From NCBI GenBank assembly GCA_026988115.1, contig JALSLV010000103.1:1-36890 (forward strand): DNA of 36,890 bases, given 5' to 3'. The notes beneath the pieces are model-generated. The model did not search any database, had not been told where the DNA came from, and was given only the letters and a program-made list of their open reading frames with translations. Numbering within the stretch: the first letter of the stretch is position 1; every line of letters begins with the position of its first letter. This DNA is from Lysobacterales bacterium (GTDB lineage: Bacteria; Pseudomonadota; Gammaproteobacteria; Xanthomonadales; Marinicellaceae). Below are positions 1-9,007 of the stretch, in pieces. Position numbers and translations under genes: made by a program.

Positions 1-52
1 CACCCTGTTAGTTGATTGAATTTTATCTAACAAGGCGAGTTTTTAAAAGCCT

Positions 53-93
53 GCCACACTCATTGTTCCGCTACGCTCCACAATGAGTGTGGC
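53..93. repeat. Long perfect stem-loop upstream of the cas operon
   Basis: Two 14-bp arms (53-66 and 80-93, beginning GCCACACTC) are perfect inverted copies around a 13-nt loop. The sequence after it is A/T-rich but has no clear T run, so it may be the end of an upstream transcription unit, a REP-like extragenic palindrome, or both. It lies about 130 bp before cas1. Confidence 0.6.
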
Positions 94-155
94 AATTATT
101 TAACAATAACGTTGTGAAACTATACAGGTAATCAATTAAATGCTAAAATTATTAG

Positions 156-180
156 GCCATTCTCAAGTTTTGAGAATGGC
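156..180. promoter_or_regulatory. 11-bp hairpin in the presumed cas1 5' leader
   Basis: Arms 156-166 (GCCATTCTCAA) and 170-180 are a perfect 11-bp inverted repeat with a 3-nt loop, 41 bp before the cas1 start. It could be a protein operator or an RNA hairpin in the cas mRNA leader. No T run follows on the + strand, so an intrinsic terminator is unlikely. A possible -10 hexamer TATACA sits at 121-126 without a convincing -35. Confidence 0.4.
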
Positions 181-221
181 AACAACTAAACTAACCCACA
201 ACCCAATAAAAACAGAACAAA

Positions 222-1169
222 ATGGAAGCGTTAACCGACCTAAAACATATTTTACACAGCAAAAGAGCCAATATTTATTACCTCGAAAAATGTCGCCTCA
301 TGCAAAAAGGTGGGCGAGTCGTCTACCTGACCGAAGAAACCAAAAGCAAACACTACTGGAACATCCCAATAGCCAACACCACCGTCATACTACTGGGTAC
401 AGGCACATCCATCACCCAAGGCGCAGTAAGAATGTTGTCATCCGCAGGCGTGTTATTCGGGTTTTCAGGTGGTGGAGGTACGCCATTGCTCGCAGGTAAC
501 GAAATAGAATGGCTCACACCACAAAGCGAGTATCGACCCACTGAATATATCCAAAGCTGGATGAAGTTTTGGTTTGATGCAAACAAACGCTTAAAAGTTG
601 CCAAATATTTTCAAAAACAAAGAATAAACTATCTACAAACTACTTGGAAAAAAGACCAAGACCTCAAACTAGAAGGCTTTGACATCAAGCATGAAGAACT
701 CTCTCAAGCCCTAACCAAATTCACTGACAAAATAGACCAATGCCAAGACACCACAAATTTATTACTTGCCGAAGCCCAATTAACCAAATATTTATACAAA
801 TACGCAGCCACCCAAACCAAACATAAAGATTTTAAACGCCAACACGACAGCATAGAAGCCGCCAACGCCTTTCTCAATCACGGAAACTACCTTGCTTACG
901 GACTAGCAGCCACAACTTTATGGGTGCTAGGCATACCACATGGCTTCGCCGTTATGCACGGCAAAACTCGCCGCGGAGCTTTGGTTTTTGATATCGCAGA
1001 CCTCATTAAAGACACATTAATATTACCATGGGCATTTATCTGTGCCAAAGAAGGAGCAAGCGAAAAAGAGTTTCGGCAACAGTGTTTGGAAAACTTCACC
1101 AACCACAAAGCACTAGACTTTATGTTTGCTACAATAAAAGAGGTTTGTAAAAAAGGAGAGAAACAATGA
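222..1169 (+). CDS. cas1: Cas1, subtype I-F (CRISPR adaptation integrase)
   Basis: The 315-aa protein matches I-F Cas1 from its first residues (LKHILHSKRANIYYLEKCR), which supports the start at 222 although no strong ribosome binding site is visible. Cas1 with Cas2 integrates new spacers at the leader end; in I-F it works with the Cas2-3 fusion. The likely metal-binding triad is Glu184 (LLAEAQLTKYL), His246 (HGFAVMHGKTRRGALVF) and Asp260 (DIADLIKD), assigned by position relative to the Pseudomonas protein. It is the first gene of the operon. A good Shine-Dalgarno (AAAGGAGAG, 1152-1160) lies inside its 3' end, just before an ATGA overlap with a 20-codon frame, so the next gene is not simply cas2-3 as in ordinary I-F loci. 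Confidence 0.95.
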   Translation: MEALTDLKHILHSKRANIYYLEKCRLMQKGGRVVYLTEETKSKHYWNIPIANTTVILLGTGTSITQGAVRMLSSAGVLFGFSGGGGTPLLAGNEIEWLTPQSEYRPTEYIQSWMKFWFDANKRLKVAKYFQKQRINYLQTTWKKDQDLKLEGFDIKHEELSQALTKFTDKIDQCQDTTNLLLAEAQLTKYLYKYAATQTKHKDFKRQHDSIEAANAFLNHGNYLAYGLAATTLWVLGIPHGFAVMHGKTRRGALVFDIADLIKDTLILPWAFICAKEGASEKEFRQQCLENFTNHKALDFMFATIKEVCKKGEKQ

Positions 1170-1228
1170 ACAATAGTTTTTTTTTAATTATGGCGAATTC
1201 GCCTCAAATAGGTTTGTATTATGAGTAA
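1166..1228 (+). CDS. 20-codon mini-ORF coupling cas1 to the KilA-N gene
   Basis: An ATG at 1166 overlaps the cas1 TGA (ATGA) and follows a strong AAAGGAGAG site. It encodes 20 residues (MNNSFFLIMANSPQIGLYYE) and its TAA lies just inside the KilA-N start at 1221. It contains a T9 run and the 12-bp palindrome GGCGAATTCGCC (1192-1203). It may be a translational coupler, or a scar of the junction that once held the cas2-3 start. There is no evidence that the peptide itself has a function. Confidence 0.3.
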   Translation: MNNSFFLIMANSPQIGLYYE

Positions 1229-2051
1229 AAGAAATTCAAAAATAGAAATCAAAGGAATTGAAGTTACCTTAACTCAAATACGACAAAAGGATTTTGTTTG
1301 TATCACAGACATAGCAAAATATAAAAACCCAGAAGCACCAAGAGACATTATAAAAAATTGGATGCGAACTAAAAACACCATTGAATTACTAGGACTTTGG
1401 GAAAAAATAAACAACCCAAATTTTAAACAGGTCGAATTCGACCTGTTTAGAAGTGAAGCCGGTTACAACCACTTTGTGTTATCACCACAAAAATGGATAA
1501 ATACTACAGATGCTATTGGTTTACAATCTAAATCGGGTAGGTACGGCGGCACATATGCTCACATAGATATTGCTCTAGAATTTGCCTCATGGGTCTCAGT
1601 TGAGTTTAAGTTTTACCTTATAAAAGAATTTCAGCGGTTAAAAAGCCAACAGCAAAAAGAACTGGATTGGGATATAAAGCGCAGTTTAACCAAAATAAAT
1701 TACCGCATCCACACCGATGCAATAAAACAAAACCTCATACCAAAACACCTAAGTAAAAAACAAACATCAATAATCTACGCCAACGAAGCCGATGTGTTAA
1801 ATATGGCATTGTTTGGACAAACAGCAAAACAATGGCGAGAAAACAATCAAAAAAAAGAAGGTAATATCCGCGATTATGCCAATGTAAGCCAACTGGTTTG
1901 CCTATCCAATCTCGAAAATCTCAATGCTGTATTCATAAACGCAGGAGAAGAGCAAAATATACGCTTAGAAAAACTCAACCAAATAGCCATAGGGCAAATG
2001 AAAATCTTAGTTCAAAACCACACTATAAAAAATTTAGAGAACAAGGATTAA
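1221..2051 (+). CDS. KilA-N domain protein inside the cas operon
   Basis: The 276-aa protein has a KilA-N DNA-binding domain over roughly residues 10-140: KDFVCITDIAKYKNP, then WINTTDAIGLQSKSGRYGGT, then IDIALEFASWVSVEFKFYLI. This domain is typical of phage and large-virus regulators such as P1 KilA. The rest (about 150-276) is helical, charged and not recognised (contains VLNMALFGQTAKQWRENN). It starts within the overlap of the preceding mini-ORF and stops 3 bp before cas2-3, so it is almost certainly co-transcribed with the cas genes. I-F loci normally have cas1 directly followed by cas2-3, so this is an insertion. It could be a regulator, an accessory adaptation or interference factor, or a cargo gene from a phage; the sequence does not decide. 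Confidence 0.8.
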   Translation: MSKRNSKIEIKGIEVTLTQIRQKDFVCITDIAKYKNPEAPRDIIKNWMRTKNTIELLGLWEKINNPNFKQVEFDLFRSEAGYNHFVLSPQKWINTTDAIGLQSKSGRYGGTYAHIDIALEFASWVSVEFKFYLIKEFQRLKSQQQKELDWDIKRSLTKINYRIHTDAIKQNLIPKHLSKKQTSIIYANEADVLNMALFGQTAKQWRENNQKKEGNIRDYANVSQLVCLSNLENLNAVFINAGEEQNIRLEKLNQIAIGQMKILVQNHTIKNLENKD

Positions 2052-2054
2052 AAA

Positions 2055-5000
2055 ATGATAGTTACCTTCATCTCCCAATGTGAAAAAAAGTCACTGAATA
2101 AAACCAGACGTGTACTGGATGCCTTTGCTAATCGAATAGGTAACAGAACATGGCAAACGCCAATAACCGAAGAAGGCTTGGGAGCAGTTAAAAAATTGTT
2201 GAAAAAAACTGCTACAAAAAATACGGCAGTGGCTTGTCATAAAATCAAATCTAGAAAATTGACAAAGTTGGAGTGGGTTGTTGGTAATCGGGATAGGTTT
2301 AACTTTGAGGGGCATGTTCCGGTTAATTTTACGGAAAAAGATATTAATAAATATAGAGATAGTGCAAAGTGGAAAACACTAAATATTATTAAATATGCCT
2401 CTTCTATAGCAGGGTTGTTCCATGATGTAGGTAAGGCTAATGAACTGTTTCAGAATAAACTAAACCCTGAATTATTAGGTAAGTTTTATGAACCATATCG
2501 GCACGAGTGGGTTTCGTTGAGAATATTTCAAGCATTTGTAGATAACCAGTCAGATACAGAGTGGTTACAAGCTTTAATTGATATAGATAACAGTGCAGAA
2601 AAATTAGTACTTGAAAAACTCAAGTCACTAAGAGATGGGATTGATAAAAATATAAAGAACCCTTTTAAATCCTTACCGCCGTTTGCAAAATTAGTTGCTT
2701 GGCTGATTGTATCTCATCATAAATTGCCGCAATATCCTAAAATGGGTGATAATCCACCATCATTTGAAAACATGGGAAAATGGTTAAATGAATATTTTGA
2801 AGCTTGTTGGAATTCCCCACAATGTATGCAAGATGATTGGAATTACAGTGATATTAAAAAAAATTGGAATTTTCCATATGGTACACCATTTAAAAGTGCC
2901 CACTGGCAAACTCACATCAGTATTTTAGCCAAAAAAGCCTTAAGTTTTGAGAGTCTGCAACAAAACTGGTTTGAGCAACACTTTACGGCTCATATATCTC
3001 GGCTATGTTTGATGCTATCTGATCATTATTATTCATCTCAGCCAGAAACAACCCCAGAATTACAAGATAGAAACTATAAAGCCTATGCCAATACAGATAA
3101 AGATAAATACGGGCAAAAATATTTAAAGCAAAAACTTGATGAACATAATATTGCGGTAGGAATGAATGCATACGAATTTGCTAAATCATTGCCTAAATTA
3201 AAAAATGATTTACCTGTGTTAAAACCTAATAAAGCATTAACCGCAAAAGTTCCAGATTGTTTTCAATTAGATTTTGGTTGGCAAGAAAGAGCTTATCATT
3301 TAGCAAAATCTATTAAAGATGATACAAAAAATTATGGCTTTTTTGGTGTTTGTCAATCATCAACAGGAAAGGGGAAAACACTAGGCAATGTACGCATAAT
3401 GTACGGGCTTTCGGATGATAACAAATGTCGATTTAGCATTGCTTTAGGCTTGAGAACATTAACTTTACAAACTGCGGATGCTCTCAAAGATAATTTAAAT
3501 CTTGAGTATGATGAACTTGCTTTGCTGATAGGTTCACAAGCGGTGAAAGACTTACATCAACAGTCAAAAGAACCAGAAACAACAGAAGAACAAAACCAAG
3601 GCAGTGAATCGGCCGAATCCTTATTAAAAGATGAAATATCATTAATTGAGGAATTACCAGAATACCATGGAGAAGGTGCTGTATGGTTTAAACATGATCC
3701 AAAAATTCTAAAACTGATACAAGCGCCTGTTTTAGTTAGTACCATTGATTATTTAATGCCAGCCAACGAAGGAATACGAGGTGGTCGTCAGATAGCTCCT
3801 ATGCTTAGGTTGTTGACCTCGGATTTAGTGCTTGATGAGCCTGATGATTTTGGCTTAGATGATTTACCTGCTTTGTGCCGCTTAGTGAATTGGGCAGGAA
3901 TGTTAGGCAGTCGAGTTCTCTTATCAACTGCAACCATTTCTCCATCACTAGCAAGTACACTATTCTTGGCCTACCAACAAGGAAGAAAGCACTATACGCA
4001 AGTTAATTGCGAGCTTGGTGAAACAAGTAGAGTTTGTTGTGCTTGGTTTGATGAATTTAAAAAACCATTATCCAAGCTTATAGACAATGAAAAATCTTAT
4101 GTACTAGAACATAAAAGCTTTATTGATAAACGCATTAAAAATTTAGAGAAAAAAAGTTCAGCTTTAAGGAAAGCCAAAATTGTTAAAGTGGAACGCAATA
4201 ATGAAAAAACACCAACTGAGTGTATCTCATCGGTTATTCAAGCCTCAATTAAAACATTACATCAACAAAATTCTGTTATTATTGATAATAAAAAAGTCTC
4301 TATTGGCTTGGTACGTATGGCAAATATTAATCCACTGGTGCATATTTCGAAAATGTTATTAGAAAAAGCTCCACCTGAAAATACAATTGTTCATTATTGT
4401 GTATATCACAGTCAATTTCCATTGTTACAACGCTCAAATATTGAAAAGCAATTAGATGATGCATTATCTCGTCATAGTGAAAAAAAGTGGCTACAGCAAT
4501 CCGGCATTCCAGAAGTTATACAAAACTATAAAGAAAAACACCATATATTTGTAGTTTTAGCAACAGCGGTAGCTGAAGTAGGTCGAGATCATGATTATGA
4601 TTGGGCAATTGTTGAACCAAGCTCTATGCGCTCAATTATACAATTAGCAGGGCGAGTTCAACGTCACCGCAAACAAATGCCATCAAATGAAAATATTCAT
4701 ATACTATCAAAAAACTATAAAGGTTTAAAAGGCTTAAAATTAAAATTTGAAAAACCAGGGTTTGAATCTCAAAAGTTACAATATGCATCAGCTGAATTAA
4801 CCGAACTTGTCAAGGAAAATGAATTTGATGATATTAATGCAATTGCCAGAATTAAAGCACCTTACACGCTCTCTTTAACAACACATCTTTCACCAAGGTT
4901 TAAATCATTTAATGAATTAGAGCATTTTTCTCAAACAATACGCCTTGTTGGCAGTAAAAAAGAAAAAGATTATGCAGCTCAATGGTGGAATAATGAAATG

Positions 5001-5393
5001 ACATGGTGTGGCGAATTGCAACGTTTACAACCTTTTAGGCAGTCATTGCCAAATGATGATTATAATCTTGTATTTACTCGTACAGAAAAAGCTATTTGGC
5101 AAAAGAAAATACCAAAAACATTTCCAGTACGGTATGAAAATACTTCTGATATAGCAGAAAAGCAAGAAAAAATTAATATCGGAATAGGCAATCACTTTTG
5201 GGGAAGCTTTAATCTCAAAGAAGAAATAAACAAATTAGCAAAACGATCAAGAGAAAGTGAAGAATTAGTTTTAAAGAAATTCACTCACTTATCTCTTCAA
5301 CAATTAAATAAAAACTCGACTAAGCAGTGGCAATGCCACCCTATGTTCGGTTTATACAAAATATTGAAAAAGGATACCTATGAAAATGAGTAA
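2055..5393 (+). CDS. cas3f: Cas2-Cas3 fusion, subtype I-F (nuclease-helicase)
   Basis: The 1112-aa length fits the I-F Cas2-3 fusion. Residues 1-95 are the Cas2 domain (MIVTFISQCEKKSL). An HD nuclease domain follows with His123-Asp124 (LFHDVGKANELF) and a second motif ASHHKLP-like (IVSHHKLPQY). The SF2 helicase has Walker A STGKGKT (438-442), DEPD box at 594-597 (LVLDEPDDF), motif III STAT and a C-terminal QLAGRVQRHR. It joins Cas1 for spacer acquisition and degrades target DNA after recruitment by the Csy complex. The start at 2055 has AAGGA at 2043-2047. No key residue appears missing, so interference should be functional. The 3' end overlaps csy1 by 14 nt. Confidence 0.95.
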   Translation: MIVTFISQCEKKSLNKTRRVLDAFANRIGNRTWQTPITEEGLGAVKKLLKKTATKNTAVACHKIKSRKLTKLEWVVGNRDRFNFEGHVPVNFTEKDINKYRDSAKWKTLNIIKYASSIAGLFHDVGKANELFQNKLNPELLGKFYEPYRHEWVSLRIFQAFVDNQSDTEWLQALIDIDNSAEKLVLEKLKSLRDGIDKNIKNPFKSLPPFAKLVAWLIVSHHKLPQYPKMGDNPPSFENMGKWLNEYFEACWNSPQCMQDDWNYSDIKKNWNFPYGTPFKSAHWQTHISILAKKALSFESLQQNWFEQHFTAHISRLCLMLSDHYYSSQPETTPELQDRNYKAYANTDKDKYGQKYLKQKLDEHNIAVGMNAYEFAKSLPKLKNDLPVLKPNKALTAKVPDCFQLDFGWQERAYHLAKSIKDDTKNYGFFGVCQSSTGKGKTLGNVRIMYGLSDDNKCRFSIALGLRTLTLQTADALKDNLNLEYDELALLIGSQAVKDLHQQSKEPETTEEQNQGSESAESLLKDEISLIEELPEYHGEGAVWFKHDPKILKLIQAPVLVSTIDYLMPANEGIRGGRQIAPMLRLLTSDLVLDEPDDFGLDDLPALCRLVNWAGMLGSRVLLSTATISPSLASTLFLAYQQGRKHYTQVNCELGETSRVCCAWFDEFKKPLSKLIDNEKSYVLEHKSFIDKRIKNLEKKSSALRKAKIVKVERNNEKTPTECISSVIQASIKTLHQQNSVIIDNKKVSIGLVRMANINPLVHISKMLLEKAPPENTIVHYCVYHSQFPLLQRSNIEKQLDDALSRHSEKKWLQQSGIPEVIQNYKEKHHIFVVLATAVAEVGRDHDYDWAIVEPSSMRSIIQLAGRVQRHRKQMPSNENIHILSKNYKGLKGLKLKFEKPGFESQKLQYASAELTELVKENEFDDINAIARIKAPYTLSLTTHLSPRFKSFNELEHFSQTIRLVGSKKEKDYAAQWWNNEMTWCGELQRLQPFRQSLPNDDYNLVFTRTEKAIWQKKIPKTFPVRYENTSDIAEKQEKINIGIGNHFWGSFNLKEEINKLAKRSRESEELVLKKFTHLSLQQLNKNSTKQWQCHPMFGLYKILKKDTYENE

Positions 5394-6909
5394 AGTGAAT
5401 ATTATAAAAGTTCAAAATGCCATTAAAAACTATATTGATGCTGTTGACGAGAAAAACATAATAGATAGAAGTTTAGATAAGATTTTAAATTTATATACAG
5501 AATTTTTATCAAATACATACTTGCAAGCCAAATCTATTTTTAATCAAAATATTGAAATTAAAAAAATTGTCTCTGATTTAAAAAAGAAAAAAGTTGCTAA
5601 AGGTTCTTCTAAGCAAGAAAAAATTAATTTTTCTCGTGATATTATAAATAAGTTGATAAGTTTTTTTGAAAAACAAGAGGTGCTTGCTGAACTAGTACAG
5701 GCACATCGTCTATTATCTATTGAAGTTAAAAACATTAAAAGTTGGAATAAATATGAGCAATGGATTGGCTGGGCGTTAGATTTTGGCAAGGAAAGCTACT
5801 TGGCAACTCATATTGCAAAATTGACACACTCAAGTAGTAAGGGAGCTTCGTGTGATGTACGTTACCATAATTCTTGTACTAAATATAACTCACAGTATTT
5901 AGCAACTTCTGAAAAGCCTATTTTAGATACTGCTTACCCAAACAACAAATATTCATCTATTTCGCAGTTATACAGTATCAAAGTGGGTGAGTGTTATATT
6001 GGTGATTTACTAAGGGAAGGGAACGAGCAATATCTTAAATGTTTTACCAGAAATGACAAATTATTGGAATTTTGGTGTCAGTGTTTTTCAAAATTTATTA
6101 AAAATAAAAATAAAAAAAGTTACTTTCTTTCCAAACAAACCTACTTTCCTATTGAAGATAATCAATACCATCTGTTATTACCATTAACTTCATCATCTTT
6201 AGTGCATGAGTTACACCTTGAACATAAGAAATATTGGGATAAAGGGCAAGAAACGGCTAGAGAGCAAAATAAAAATAAAAAATACTCAGCTATAAATACA
6301 TGCAGCTACCCAAACAAAGCTTATTTACATGTAACAGGTTCCAATCACTCTAATGCCTCGTCATTAAATGGTAAACGTGGTGGAAGAATTGCTTTATTAT
6401 CGGCGATGCCTCCACAATGGCAGTCAAAATTTCCTTCTTATGTTGATAAAACTGAAGTATTCGATAAAAAGCTAGGTTTTACCTTAAAAACGGAAATAGA
6501 AGAACTTAAAAAATATTTATTATTAATCAAAAGCAAATCACTCAGTATCAGTGAGTCTAAACGAAATGCTGCGGTCATGCGTAAACTGCGAATCATTAGC
6601 GGTAATTTCTTTAATTACATTGGGGAGATTAATATTCAAACAGCTCTTAAAAATTGGACTATTGACAGTCATTTACCGATTGAACAACAACTTTTATTTG
6701 AATTTAACCGAGAAGATAAAATAGCACTGTCTGTAAAAGCAAATAAGAAGTGGATGAAAACACTCAGTAAAAGTTATGGGCGTTGGTTAAATAATCAGCT
6801 TAAATCAAAAAGCAAATTATCCTTAACTCTTATTCATGAAAGAATATGGGCTGATGCTTTTTTAATTGAATTGCGAGAGTTTATTGCAATACAGGAGGTA
6901 ACATTATGA
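5380..6909 (+). CDS. csy1: Csy1 / Cas8f, large subunit of the I-F complex
   Basis: This 509-aa protein lies between cas2-3 and csy2, as in all I-F operons, and has the C-terminal motif region of Csy1 (LHVTGSNHSNASSLNGKRGG and ALLSAMPPQW). In the family Cas8f recognises the PAM and, with Cas5f, caps the 5' handle of the crRNA. The start at 5380 overlaps the cas2-3 stop and is preceded by AAAGGA; a second in-frame ATG two codons later is possible. It is somewhat longer than the Pseudomonas protein and very rich in Lys, Asn and Ser. The stop overlaps csy2 as ATGA. Confidence 0.92.
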   Translation: MKMSKVNIIKVQNAIKNYIDAVDEKNIIDRSLDKILNLYTEFLSNTYLQAKSIFNQNIEIKKIVSDLKKKKVAKGSSKQEKINFSRDIINKLISFFEKQEVLAELVQAHRLLSIEVKNIKSWNKYEQWIGWALDFGKESYLATHIAKLTHSSSKGASCDVRYHNSCTKYNSQYLATSEKPILDTAYPNNKYSSISQLYSIKVGECYIGDLLREGNEQYLKCFTRNDKLLEFWCQCFSKFIKNKNKKSYFLSKQTYFPIEDNQYHLLLPLTSSSLVHELHLEHKKYWDKGQETAREQNKNKKYSAINTCSYPNKAYLHVTGSNHSNASSLNGKRGGRIALLSAMPPQWQSKFPSYVDKTEVFDKKLGFTLKTEIEELKKYLLLIKSKSLSISESKRNAAVMRKLRIISGNFFNYIGEINIQTALKNWTIDSHLPIEQQLLFEFNREDKIALSVKANKKWMKTLSKSYGRWLNNQLKSKSKLSLTLIHERIWADAFLIELREFIAIQEVTL

Positions 6910-7967
6910 GTCAATATTTAGTACTTAGTCATATCAAAATACAAAATGCTAATTCAATTGCAGGACTGACTTGGGGCTTTCCTGCTATTACTCAATTTTT
7001 GGGCTTTACTCACGCCCTAAATCGAAAAATATCCAATCAGTATGATGGTGAATATGATACTGAATTAATCGGTTGTGGTGTGATATCTCATGCTATTCAA
7101 AATAAAGTGTATCAGCCAAAACAATATGCTGACTTTGAATTTATACAAAGTAGAAATCCACCTGTACTAGCACTTCATAAAAATGGTAAAAAAGTACCAG
7201 TCATCGAAGAAGGCAAAATGAATTTAACCGTTAGCTTAGTGATAGAGTTAAATAAATCGTTAACTTTAACGACTGAACAAATAAAAGAATTTGAACAAAA
7301 AATAGAGTCTTTGAGTTATCAAATGCGCATTGCTGGAGGCACTTTATTAAGCATTAGCAAGGTGAATCTTCTGGCTGCAAGCACACAAAATCAGCATACA
7401 GATATGCTAAGAAAAATTAAGCGACTGACTATGCCTGGTTTTGTTTTGTTTGACCGCCATGAATATTTACAGCAACACTATCAAACTTTATTAACAAAGC
7501 ACAGTTCAAAAGGTGGTAATGCAAAAAAACCACAATTGATTGATGCGTGGCTAGATTTTTCTGCACTTAAATTTAAAGCAATACCAGAGCTTAGTAAAGA
7601 TCAAAATCAACCAGATGACAATACAACGGCCAAGTGGGAATACATTTCTAAGCCTAATACAGGCTATTTAATTCCGCTTATGACAGGTTATAAGGCTATC
7701 AGTGAATTGTATACACCAAAGCAAGTTAAAAATACCCGTGATGAAACAACACCTACGCGATTTGTTGAAGCGATACATTCAGTTGGAGAATGGAAAAGTA
7801 TGCACAACACTAAACATATTATTGATATTATTTGGCGTTATCAACATGACGGACAATGGTATCTATGTAAACAAAATATTAATACAGGTATCGAGAAAAC
7901 TGATGATACAAATAATATAGAACAGACCCAAACATTTAATTTAAACGAAGCACTTAACAACTTTTGA
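6906..7967 (+). CDS. csy2: Csy2 / Cas5f
   Basis: The 353-aa protein begins QYLVLSHIKIQNANSIAGLT and has the WGFPAITQFLGFTHALNRKI stretch typical of Csy2. Cas5f binds the 5' handle of the crRNA and pairs with Cas8f at the tail of the complex. A consensus AGGAGG (6893-6898) precedes the ATG at 6906, the strongest ribosome binding site in the operon, and the start overlaps the csy1 stop by 4 nt. The C-terminus is Asn/Thr-rich and acidic. Confidence 0.93.
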   Translation: MSQYLVLSHIKIQNANSIAGLTWGFPAITQFLGFTHALNRKISNQYDGEYDTELIGCGVISHAIQNKVYQPKQYADFEFIQSRNPPVLALHKNGKKVPVIEEGKMNLTVSLVIELNKSLTLTTEQIKEFEQKIESLSYQMRIAGGTLLSISKVNLLAASTQNQHTDMLRKIKRLTMPGFVLFDRHEYLQQHYQTLLTKHSSKGGNAKKPQLIDAWLDFSALKFKAIPELSKDQNQPDDNTTAKWEYISKPNTGYLIPLMTGYKAISELYTPKQVKNTRDETTPTRFVEAIHSVGEWKSMHNTKHIIDIIWRYQHDGQWYLCKQNINTGIEKTDDTNNIEQTQTFNLNEALNNF

Positions 7968-7978
7968 GGAAAAACATT

Positions 7979-8998
7979 ATGACAAATTTAACCATGCCAA
8001 GCGTATTAGCTTTCGACCGTAAACTAGAACCTTCTGACGCATTGATGTACTCAGGTACTTGGGACAGCATACATACTGAAAACTTATGGCAAGCAATAGA
8101 GCTTTTTGAACGCCGCAATCGAGCAGTAAAAAGTAACTTTAAACAAGAAGTTCTTGAAGATGAAGTAGAATTACAAAAACAAACAGCAGAATCAAACCTT
8201 TCTTGGGGAGACGATGCCGCATTAGACCATAAGCATGACACATTAAAATTGAGTTTTACCTTGCGAGTTGTAAATGGTCTAAATAAACCTTCTGTATGTA
8301 ATAGTACAGACTTTGAAAAAACTTACAGTAAGAAGGTGGAAGATTATACTCAATTGAACATTGGACAACTCGCTAATCGTTATGCCTATAATATTGCCAA
8401 TGGACGATTTTTATGGCGTAATCGTATTTGTGCTCAGGAGCTTAAAGTTGTTGTCAACCATTCTAGTTTGAGTGAACCATTAACCTTTAATGCGTACGAT
8501 TACCCTTTAAGAAACACAACAGCAGACGATAAGAAACTAGCAATGCTTGCCGAGATAATTAAATCAGGTTTTGTAAATGACAAAGCTGTATTACTGAAGA
8601 TTGATGCTTACGCAAGGCTTGGCAATGGGCAACGAGTGTGGCCATCACAAGAGATGACTTTAAACACGCCAAAAGGTGAGAAAAGTCGCCATTTATTTCA
8701 TTTGAAGGTTAATGGTAAGGATATTGCAGCAATGCATTGTGAAAAAATAGGCAATGCTTTACGCACGATTGATGATTGGTATCCTAAATTTCAAGAAACA
8801 CAAACACCTATTGCGATTGAAGCCTATGGCTCGGTCACTCAAAGAGGTATAGCTTATCGTTCTACAAGAAATGATTTCAAAAGCTTATTGTTGACATGGC
8901 TTAATGCAGAGGACGAAAATGGCATTGAAGAAGATAGTAAGCACTTTGTTGTTGCTATGTTAATTCGTGGTGGAGTTTTTGGTGAGAGTGAATGCTAA
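7979..8998 (+). CDS. csy3: Csy3 / Cas7f, backbone subunit
   Basis: The 339-aa protein starts MTNLTMPSVLAFDRKLEPSD, a typical Csy3 N-terminus. The frame is open further upstream to a TTG at 7964, but GAGGA at 7966-7970 with 8-nt spacing selects the ATG at 7979. Six Cas7f subunits coat the crRNA spacer in the I-F complex. Family features include TESNLSWGDDAALDHK and the C-terminal GSVTQRGIAYRSTRNDFKSL. Only 11 nt separate it from csy2, and its stop lies in the ribosome binding site of cas6f. Confidence 0.95.
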   Translation: MTNLTMPSVLAFDRKLEPSDALMYSGTWDSIHTENLWQAIELFERRNRAVKSNFKQEVLEDEVELQKQTAESNLSWGDDAALDHKHDTLKLSFTLRVVNGLNKPSVCNSTDFEKTYSKKVEDYTQLNIGQLANRYAYNIANGRFLWRNRICAQELKVVVNHSSLSEPLTFNAYDYPLRNTTADDKKLAMLAEIIKSGFVNDKAVLLKIDAYARLGNGQRVWPSQEMTLNTPKGEKSRHLFHLKVNGKDIAAMHCEKIGNALRTIDDWYPKFQETQTPIAIEAYGSVTQRGIAYRSTRNDFKSLLLTWLNAEDENGIEEDSKHFVVAMLIRGGVFGESEC

Positions 8999-9007
8999 GG
9001 AGATAAA

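Noticed and set aside
140-499. 119-codon frame overlapping the start of cas1
   Set aside because: It lies in another frame of cas1, which is clearly coding; the peptide is unlike any known protein and begins in the leader hairpin.
1166-1228. Reading the mini-ORF after cas1 as a separate Cas2
   Set aside because: Only 20 codons, and the Cas2 domain is clearly present at the N-terminus of the Cas2-3 protein.
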